A stretch of 64,000 nucleotides of DNA, from positions 40,316,042 through 40,380,041 of the forward strand of contig CM060734.1 in assembly GCA_030704615.1 (NCBI GenBank), written 5' to 3'. Of this stretch, positions 56,471 to 64,000 are shown in pieces; the first letter of the stretch is position 1; each line of letters begins with the position of its first letter. Source of the stretch: Takakia lepidozioides (Eukaryota > Streptophyta > Takakiopsida > Takakiales > Takakiaceae). The notes under the pieces are model-generated. The model saw nothing but the letters and a program-made list of their open reading frames with translations. It had not been told where the DNA came from and made no database searches. Position numbers and translations under genes: made by a program.

Positions 56471-56734
56471 AAAAAATAAAAAATGGTTCTTTCTGGAAAA
56501 TTAAATGACTCTTCACACATGGCCGGAAAATCATGAAAAATAGCAAAGAGGGCTTTCCTCGGACAATGATTGGATCTGTTATACTCAATAAATTCATCGG
56601 AAAAAAAAAAATTTTGGTTCTTTTTGGAAAATAAAATGACTATACAGTATGTGCTCACCGACACAATCCAATATCTATATATATATAGACACCCTGAAGG
56701 GAACGTAAATTATGGTGTCTCTTCACCACAAGGG

Positions 56735-56805
56735 CTATTGCCTTTGAGCTGAAAGGTGGACACCACCAGACCGTGGTTTGAACCCACAACCACATCCAAC
56801 GTGAT
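56735..56805 (-). mobile_element. possible second SINE head, reversed
   Basis: On the minus strand GGTTGTGGGTTCAAACCACG contains a B box, and a candidate A box (TTCAGCTCAAAGG) follows the wrong way round for certainty. Weak evidence. Confidence 0.3.
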
Positions 56806-57140
56806 ATGTGCCCACTACATGCTGGTTGTCGACATGGTCCACACTATGACTATTCACGTACTAGGGCTTCGCGTTGCTCCGCACTACTAGCGACGACTTC
56901 TGAAAAGGACGCCCGGACGGATGGGCCATACTGGAGGAACTTGAGAGAGAGTTGGAGGGGTTTTCCATGGTCGTCTTGGTACAACAAGTAGATTTGGACT
57001 ATGATAAATCAGTATTTTTTTATTATCCGTTGTGAGCATGCGTTGGAAAAATATAGACTTTTTGAAAAGGAGAAGGAGGATGGTCTTTATAAAATATGGT
57101 GGCCCTTACATGGAACGTTTAGAAGTGTCTAATTTAAGCT

Positions 57141-57875
57141 CTACCAAGCTATGCTTTTGCTCCAGTTGTCGTCGTTCAATTCTGTCTCTTCTGGTGCTTT
57201 GGCCAGCAGTTTGACCCCTTTTAATTGGAATGAAAGCCCGTGTTTCTTGTGACGGAAATTCATCCAATATCGGATGTTACACTTGATTGCAACGAGATCC
57301 CCTGAACGTACGGATTGTCCATCCATTTTTTGGCCATTTTCGTTAAGGACTTCTATTGTATTGTACATTCCGTCATTGTTTGTTTTGTGACGTTTGTTGT
57401 TATTGGACGTCGATCCAGAGTTGTTTGTGTTGTTTTTTAGGAGCTTTTTCATGAAGCTCATGTTGTTTTCACCCATCCACCTCATGTCCTCGCCTCTCCT
57501 CTTCCAATGATCGGACCATTCCGTTATTGTATTTGCGTAGTCGAACTGGAAATGGTTGTCTTCTATCAATATAGTGAATTTTGCGTCTTTTAGTTCTTTG
57601 GCAAAAGTCACGAATCTGTAATTCCCGGTTTTGCCAAGGTAAGGGAATTTTGCAATACCTACGAAGATTGCTATTTCTTCACGGTCCGAAGGGACGTTCC
57701 ACAAGGTGTTGTGAAAGTTTGTACTGTTGGGCAGGCGTTTCCACGTGTTCCCCACCTTAAGGGCATGGTGGTCATTGGACGCGAAACTGTCGTATATCAC
57801 GTTTGTCATGTCTTGGTGGGTTATGTCTTTGTCTGTTACAGTGTCTATTGTGTTGGCTATTTCTGATGTTGACAT
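57141..57875 (-). CDS. unidentified intact gene, 244 codons (possible OB-fold ssDNA-binding protein)
   Basis: Uninterrupted frame from ATG at 57875 (MSTSEIANTIDTVTDKD). A TATA-like GATATATAC lies ~60 bases upstream (57931-57939), followed by a CT-rich leader. The middle reads YRFVTFAKELKDAKFTILIE, EWSDHWKRRGEDMRWMGENN and an Asn/Ser-rich linker (NNTNNSGSTSNNNKRHK). The C-terminal part (NTIEVLNENGQKM, SVRSGDLVAIKCNIRYWMNF, HGLSFQLKGVKLLAKAPEE) has the beta-strand rhythm of T7 gp2.5-like OB-fold proteins known from phages and large DNA viruses, ending in an acidic tail. This is a weak structural guess; I recognise no family. No introns. It lies near the PIF1/Ulp1 element and may belong to mobile or viral-derived DNA. 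Confidence 0.6.
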   Translation of the reverse strand: MSTSEIANTIDTVTDKDITHQDMTNVIYDSFASNDHHALKVGNTWKRLPNSTNFHNTLWNVPSDREEIAIFVGIAKFPYLGKTGNYRFVTFAKELKDAKFTILIEDNHFQFDYANTITEWSDHWKRRGEDMRWMGENNMSFMKKLLKNNTNNSGSTSNNNKRHKTNNDGMYNTIEVLNENGQKMDGQSVRSGDLVAIKCNIRYWMNFRHKKHGLSFQLKGVKLLAKAPEETELNDDNWSKSIAW

Positions 57876-57930
57876 GGTTGTTTGTATGTATGGTGTAGAG
57901 AGAGAGATAGAGAGGCGGGGGTAGCTGAAA

Positions 57931-57939
57931 GTATATATC
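57931..57939 (-). promoter_or_regulatory. TATA-like box of the 57141-57875 gene
   Basis: Minus strand GATATATAC, ~60 bases before the ATG, followed by a CT-rich stretch (CTCTCTATCTCTCTCTC). Confidence 0.45.
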
Positions 57940-59763
57940 GGTGGATTTTTGAGGAGAATTAAACCCTAAGAGTGCGACTGTAAAATTAATCACGTTAATC
58001 TATAGAACTGTGGCTGTCTCTCTCAGACCGAGGTTGATGCTACACCGCTTTGTTGGGAAGTTAGGTGCAAAGTGCGATGCAACAATATGTTATATTTTTT
58101 TTCTGCTCCACCTGCACTTGCAACAAGATGTCACTGTTAAACCTTATGGCTATATTTAACCTTATGGCTACCCAAAGACTGGATCTCACAACCGGCTTGT
58201 TTTGCAACTGCCCTTGGGAAATGACCATCTTAATTGCACATGTCACGTCACTTCAAACAATTATATATTCAAGACTTCTAGTGCAGGGTTTGAGACTTAC
58301 TGTCCAGTGGCATTAGGGCAAGCGACACTGTGAGCGAGAGAACCACGAAAGTAGTTAGATCAGCAGGTTGAATTGAACAACTTAGAGAGGAGTAGTGCTT
58401 AGGGCCCTGCCCACTTGCACTTTCAGTTAGTGTCTGCAACAGTTAGTTAGTGTTCCAACTTACAGTTAAATGCATCCCCCCCACCAAAAAAAGAAGAAGC
58501 TTGCTTCAGGTTCGCTGAACTTAAATGTGATGGTACCCGTTATCTTAAACTGTCTTCGACACAAAATCCGCCACCTGGCTAATCGGAAGTATCGAGTAGC
58601 CTCAAGTCTTGACTAAGTTTTGTAACTCACCAAGTTCCATCAAATCCAGCATTTTGAAGCAAATTGTTCCACATACATGAGGGGAAATCTGCTATGGGCC
58701 TTGTTCAGTTGAAAGCTTCTACTTCCTCTTAATGTGGAAGTTGAGGACCTTTCGTGGACTTCATCCCGCAGATCTGGGAGGAGAGAATTTTTTGTCTCCT
58801 TTGGCAAACTCTATGTTCTTCCAAAAGCAGGGTCGACCAAACTCCCAAATAAAGCACACCAAGTAACTAGAAAACTGACCTGCCAAGGATAGAAACAAAT
58901 TTGCAGTAATTTTCTTTCTATGAACTGGGAAGCAGGAAGGTAGCTTCAGAAAGCTCCAAGGTTCTCAGGTTCTCAGGTTCTCTTTGAAGCTTCTGAGAGG
59001 ACGTAGATAAGAGGGACAAATCGCGTTTAAAGAGACGAGAGGTTTGCAAAGTGGAGTTTGAGGCCGATTGATAACAAATCAAGCAGTAGCATGCCCTGGC
59101 AGAGAACAGGTCTTGTTGGGTTTCACATCTGTCTCTGCATCCATAGTCACCCCACCAATGCACCCTAACTTGGTTACAACTTTTGGTGAACAATCAAGAT
59201 CCTAAACCCACACTCAGACCAGTCTCTTGTTGGATATTGCTGAGACCTGCTGATGCAAATGTCCCACTACAATTTTTAAGCTAAGGCTCATACATTTGTA
59301 GCCAAGAAGTGCTTTCAAAGTGGAAGTGGAAGCACCAATTTTGGTTCTTATCTCACATGACAGTCGTCTTTTTGACAAGCAGCAGCTACCCAGTCACAGC
59401 TACAAAGGAGCTAAGTGTTCATCTAGTGCTGTCAGAACCTAAAGTGATATGTGTGGTTTATAGCATATCAAGATAGGAATAAAACCCAAAATAATGTGGA
59501 CTTTAAGCCTATTAACTCCACATCTAGAACAGGAAACCCCGGTCAGTGCTGAGGACTCATAATGAAGACTCTGATGGAGTTGTTGTGACTGCCAGCCATA
59601 AGATGGAAAAGATGTTGTTTGAGAGAGAGAGAGGGGGAGAGAAAGCCAGAGAGGCCAAAATCAGGGTAGCTAAGAGGCACCTTCTACTTGATGATATTTC
59701 CCTCTTTTGACAGTGGCCTCATGATGAGTTAACTTGTGTGTGGGGTGTCATCACTTTCGCCGG
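57940..59763. other. intergenic region
   Basis: No convincing gene. Contains an (AG)n tract near 59621-59642. A minus-strand open segment at 58918-59193 has no recognisable family. Confidence 0.45.
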
Positions 59764-60829
59764 CTACCCAAAACAGATAGAGACACGGACTGGAGATAGG
59801 TGAGTGAGCTCACTAGATATAAGAGCCTTGGGTCTGGTCTTGAAGAGGAGCTTGTGCCGAATAATGCCCACAACTTGCATTCCCACATTAACAGGAGCTG
59901 CCTTGACCGGTGAATCAAAGTCCATGACATGGGAGGGCTTCAGCTTTTTGAGAATCGCTAGTGGCTTCTTCAGTGGAACTTTTGTGCCCTCCAGCTCATG
60001 GTAGCCAATGACAAATTTATATTTTTTCTGTGAGCAACAGTACATAATGCCTCAAATACAGAAGTTTGCTCGAGCATTTCCCAGTTTCTTTCAAAGAATA
60101 ATGTAGGCATGAAATTTCTGCTCCGAGTTTTTCAAGTCATTCATGTTTCCAAATGGCTAATAGACAGATCTTTGTTATCAGGTACACAAGCTTCCACAAA
60201 CTGCTTGGGCTGGTACATTTGGTTGCCAACCCTCATAACTGCTCACTAAGATTCCGCAGCCCCAGCTTTTGATGGCTGACCAAAGGAGCACTTTTAATGT
60301 GATAGAGGAATATGACTCTGAAATTTCTATTTCGAAAGCTCCAAATGTGGCAACTTCACACAAGTTATGCATCTGGAGAATCCACATCAGGGCTAAGTCC
60401 TCCCATTATTTTGCGATGAGAAATTTAAGAATGCTTTATGTATGTTATTAACTTTTCCACAAGCAAGTTAGGCCAAGGGACTGAACAGTACACCCATCTG
60501 CTGTGTCCAGCAAACCTGGATTGGATGCATCGAACCCTGGATATTGCATGAGCCACTAATGTAGCCAGGACACAGTCTAAAATTTTGGTGTCTCCTCGAG
60601 ACAAACCATAGCATGGAGGCTCACTGTCAAAACTGCTGTGAACACGTAGCGAAAATGAATAAAGAAAAAATGAAAGCATACCTCAGACGTAAGACACAGA
60701 GACCCGATGGTCAGATTGTGCGGGCTGGCAGCATGCTGGATTTCTAGAGACCCCTGGAGCTCCACCATAGCCCACTCTTCACACTCTCCGCAGCCGCACT
60801 TCACCGGTATCTGCCACCTTTCCCATGGA
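59764..60829 (-). CDS. CTF8: CTF8 (Ctf18-RFC clamp-loader subunit), last two exons
   Basis: Exon 60829-60682 encodes WERWQIPVKCGCGECEEWAM, VELQGSLEIQ, then LTIGSLCLTSE, ending at GAG/GTATGC. Exon 60027-59764 encodes KKYKFVIGYHELEGTKVPLK, KPLAILKKLKP, GMQVVGIIRHKLLFKTRPKA and a TAG stop. The EW..VELQG, GYHELEG..VPLKKP and GI(I/V)R..(I/L)LFKTRPKAL motifs define CTF8, which with CTF18 and DCC1 loads the PCNA clamp in sister-chromatid cohesion. The two exons join in phase. The first exon base belongs to an upstream codon, so a short 5' exon with the ATG is missing from my reading. Length so far is 137 residues, near normal. A plausible working gene. Confidence 0.88.
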
Positions 60830-61779
60830 CTGCATAGGACATCAAGAGTCTTTTGACATGGTCAGGGTTGCTGAATACTGGAAGAAAAAACATCTGATTT
60901 GTGATGATTTCATTTGGTGAGAGTCACCAACTTGTGGACAGGAGGGATTGAGCAAACACAACAGGGAAGCATTTCCTGCAGAAACAAAAACCATTACCCT
61001 CCAGACTGAAATGGTCCTTCACTACAGAAGATGGATTATCTGCCAGACTCTTTCTTCGCTGTGACAAAGTGAACTCTGGAACCATCACCAGGCTTATTCT
61101 CATATCAATGTCATGAATAATAGGGAAATGGAATGAATCTAAGATTGAGATCCACAGACAGCAGCCTTAGTTACTGAGTAGGAAGAGAATGCATTAACCT
61201 TCTCAAACAGCTCATCTACATCCACCTAAAGTTTGGCATGATCAAGAATGCTAGCTGCAACTATTTTGCTGCTTATTGAACTCCTGACGTCTTCCTTCAA
61301 ACAAACGGAGAGGAAACAGACTATCAAATAGACTGAAATGGGGAGGAGTCCATACTATATCCTCCTTGTGACCCTCAAGGCCTAGACTAGCCAAACTCGG
61401 TTTCCAAGCCAGGTTATTGCAGGCATGCAGCACTTACAAGCACTGCCAAAACACTGCCCCTTGTTTCACAACAGATGTTCTGACAAATTGTACTCAGTAG
61501 CATTTATCGTACAGGGATGCAAACAAACGCATATTGAGAGAGAGAACTCATCAAAACATAGTTTATGATAGCCTTGTGACCATAGACCTGCACCTAGTTT
61601 GCGTGGAACAAGAGGGAATGGATCACATTGCCTTTGTGAGGCTCAATCCTCTACTGGACTTACCTTGGTATAAACAATTATTCAGGCTTTCCAGATGTCT
61701 TCTAGAAAACCCTTCACAAGGATCAATCTGTTGTGTGTGACCTACCCAGCAATCTCCATGTGCGTTGACTACTCCCCCT
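60830..61779. other. region upstream of CTF8
   Basis: Should contain the first CTF8 exon and promoter. I could not identify either with confidence. No other gene recognised. Confidence 0.35.
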
Positions 61780-61985
61780 CCCCACCTGTTTATTTCTCTC
61801 TCTCAAATCAATCTTTCTCTCCCACGCGTTTATTTCTCTCTCTCTCTCTGCGTTGACTAGTCCTCTTCCCCATCTATTTACTTCTCTCTCTCTTTCCCTG
61901 TGTGTTCACTACTCTCTCTCTCTCCTTCTGCACATTCACTACTCCCACGCGAGCGTGCCTACATAAATCAACTGTTTTTCTCTCT
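61780..61985. repeat. CT-rich microsatellite/minisatellite
   Basis: Several (TC)n runs are embedded in diverged ~50-base repeats of the type TTTATTTCTCTCTCTC...GCGTTGACTA. The words CACGCG and TTCACTACTC recur. Confidence 0.8.
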
Positions 61986-62819
61986 GCGTTCAAGGAATGA
62001 CATCAAGGAGTGACGGTTTAAAGCAGTTCAAGAAGTTTTTAGACAGTTTAAGGAGTTCAAGAAGTTTTTATACAATTCAAGGAGTTAGAGAAGTTATAGT
62101 TATTGTTCTCATGGCAGATGACTGGTATAGGAACTCTGACCGAGAACTCCGATATTACCTCTTTTTTGTTTCAACTAAAATTAAATCCCTAGATATGATC
62201 ACATCCCTCACACAGCCATAAACTACCGTACTTACCTAGCTTATTAGGCACTTCCACCAATAATAATTAATAAAAATGGAATATTTTTAGGCAAATCCAT
62301 TTTTATTATTTAGGCACATCGCCTAGGTTATTTCCAAATATAAGGCCCTTTGGATGTTGTGTGGACATGTAAAATGGTATGTTTTGTTTTCATTTTTTTG
62401 GATTTTAAATAATATAATTAATGCATTGTTTCCACATATTTGGAAATTTTGGTATTTGTCAAATTTTTGGACTATTAGGCACTATTCAGGAAAATTTTCC
62501 AAGTTTTAGGCACATTTTTCAAAAATGCTCCAAATTTAATTGTGTACTTTGTTTAGGGTCACCTTTAAAATGAGGGCGAGGGAAGATGGGTAATAGTAAT
62601 TTAATATAAATATATATAATTAAATATAGACGAGAGACAAAAATCTAAATCAATATTAATATGAAGTTTTAGTGAATTGAGACGTGTTTATCACTAAATT
62701 GAAGTGATATTTGGAAGTGCTATTAACGTTTATATTGAATACCCCCAGCCCAAAAAAAGAAAATGCACCCAAAAAATCGAGAAATTCACTGAAGTGGAAA
62801 GATAAGAACAAATGTCACG
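61986..62819. other. AT-rich region
   Basis: Contains short direct repeats (AAGGAGT...AAGAAGTTTTTA at ~62002, ~62030 and ~62055) and TTAGGCAC words at ~62243, ~62310, ~62476 and ~62507. No gene recognised. The 3' flank of the PIF1/Ulp1 ORF. Confidence 0.45.
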
Positions 62820-64000
62820 TCATATCGGGTCTTCGTATTGTGAATGTTGTTTTGGAAATGGATCGATTCTTCGATTGTTTATGCAATCTCTCAAGTGGGT
62901 TCTCATGGCGGATGTTGCGTATCGTGAATCTGCGGGATCTAATCCGAATGCTATATCCGTGGCATAAGCTATCGTAAATACGCCACATGATGAACTGTCA
63001 CTTTGTTGCATGACATCTGCATAGAAATAATTGAATTGTGGGACTTGGATTATTTTTTGTAGATGTTGTTCTATTTCGCTGGTAGCTTCTTATCCGCGGG
63101 CATGCTGGAATCAAACACCGTACATTGATGATTCGTTCCGTTCGGGTTTATCATGGTTAAAATCCAATGGTTGTTGTTCACGAACACGTGCTGCAGACAT
63201 TTCTTGGTGTATTTCGTTCTGCCCAATAGAGTCGAATACGCATGTTGCTGGTAGTTTTGTGTTTCCAGTTCCTGATCAAATAGTATTTGCATCCCAGCCG
63301 CCAAATGCTGGTCACACAACCATCCGTTATCATCCAACAGGATTTGTTCGTCGTGCATCGTCAATATAAGATCCTCGTGCCAATATGTTTCTTGATGTAT
63401 ATGTGCGTGTTCTATGTTGGATTGTTTGTCTTCGGAGTCGATTTCTATGATTTCGACCGGTGTGGGAGATAATTCTGAGCAAGTTTGGTTTTCATTTGGT
63501 TCTATTGGTGTGGGATGTTTGGCTTCAGAATCGTTTGTCACTTGTATTTTTTTGGACACATGTCTCGGTTGGATTGGATGTGGATGTGGATGTGGCGTTT
63601 TGATGGCAGGGTTGGTATTCACTGTGTTGATGTGTTCCGTGGTCTTGTATGATTTTTGTTCTTGGACATTACAATCGGTTTGTGGAGTCATGAACTGCAG
63701 TGAGCCTGTCTTGAATTTGGCTGCTTGGATGTCTTCAAACTTGATGTCTCGAAGTATTATTAGCCCTTGTAGGGAACGCAAACGAGACAGTGTGACGTAG
63801 ATGTTGTGCATGTTCAACGGGTGTCCATCTGGTGGTTTTTGTAAGTCGATGACTATTCTGTCGAAAGTTTTGCCTTGGCATTTGTAGTCGGTTAGGCAAT
63901 AGGTGGGTATCAAAGGCAATTGGTGTCTGCTGATTTTGAATTTCTTTGGTTTTTTCTGTTCATCCTCCGTGTGGTGATAATCGAACGTTCTTGAAATGGG
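62820..64000 (-). pseudogene. PIF1-type helicase fused to an Ulp1-like (C48) cysteine protease, partial
   Basis: The minus-strand frame is open to the right edge. The helicase C terminus comes first: CLTDYKCQGKTFDRIVIDL (motif V) and NIYVTLSRLRSLQGLIIL (motif VI). A ~130-residue low-complexity linker (His/Pro/Glu-rich) follows, then a protease domain: WLCDQHLAAGMQIL, HVFVNNNHWILTMINP (His), CTVFDSSMPADK (Asp). After a frameshift near 63075, IEQHLQKIIQVPQFNYFYAD leads to MQQSDSSSCGVFTIAYATDI (Gln and Cys). Catalytic His-Asp-Gln-Cys are all present. PIF1-like helicases occur in Helitrons and other eukaryotic mobile elements, and Ulp1-like proteases in several transposon and virus-like groups, so this is probably part of a mobile element beginning beyond the window. 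It is a relic because of the frameshift, unless an intron bridges it. Confidence 0.75.

Larger units (their letters stand above)
55886..57140. other. intergenic region with SINE-like sequence
   Basis: Holds the SINE at ~56267-56470 and a second, reversed B-box-like segment near 56750-56800. Also several A-rich or TTTTGGAAAATAAAATGACT-type repeats (56485 and 56617). No gene recognised. Confidence 0.5.

Noticed and set aside
61534-61740. 68-codon plus-strand frame upstream of the CT-rich repeat
   Set aside because: No homology or splice support found.

Overview
The window looks like nuclear DNA of a green plant-lineage organism with a large, repeat-rich genome. Four intron-containing single-copy-type genes on the right read best against plant families: RRP6 exosome nuclease, a PET100-like protein, Mpv17/PMP22 and CTF8. 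They are separated by long introns and intergenic DNA, while most of the left 41 kb is nested transposable elements. Cytosine methyltransferase genes carried inside retrotransposons are known from charophyte algae and dinoflagellates, so a streptophyte alga such as Chara is my best guess. That is inference, not a database result.

Layout. 1-3540 is AT-rich with no convincing gene. 3541-15103 and 37313-40948 are three tandem copies of a ~3.6 kb repeat unit. Each unit carries two head-to-head, decayed copies of a RING-H2 gene. Copy 2 has been hit by a LINE remnant (7841-10845) and a gag-only copia element (12264-13566). A composite block (15104-37312, flanked by a possible CATT duplication) sits at the junction of copies 2 and 3. 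It is a Ty3/gypsy-type retroelement whose pol reads protease - C5 cytosine methyltransferase - reverse transcriptase - RNase H - integrase - PHD finger. A 12.4 kb CACTA transposon (24367-36748) is inserted inside the PHD-finger codons with a clean 3-bp GCA duplication. The CACTA carries a split transposase gene, a TNP1-like gene, a captured FCP1-type phosphatase domain and two apparent fragments of ribosomal protein eS1.

From 41 kb on the DNA is more host-like. RRP6 (43308-52276, minus) resolves into 13 exons that join in frame to 1194 codons. It is divergent from a two-exon PET100-like gene (52645-53440, plus). Next come an Mpv17/PMP22 gene with a 5-bp frameshifting duplication (54610-55885, minus), a tRNA-derived SINE, an intact unidentified 244-codon gene (57141-57875, minus), and CTF8 (59764-60829, minus). 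A PIF1-helicase/Ulp1-protease ORF runs off the right edge.

The most unusual object is the retroelement that encodes both a DNA methyltransferase and a histone-reader-type PHD finger: an apparent chromatin writer and reader in one transposon polyprotein. Nine of the twelve in-frame stops I count in its main frame are TAG, three are TGA and none is TAA. This is what deamination of methylated CAG and CGA sites would give.
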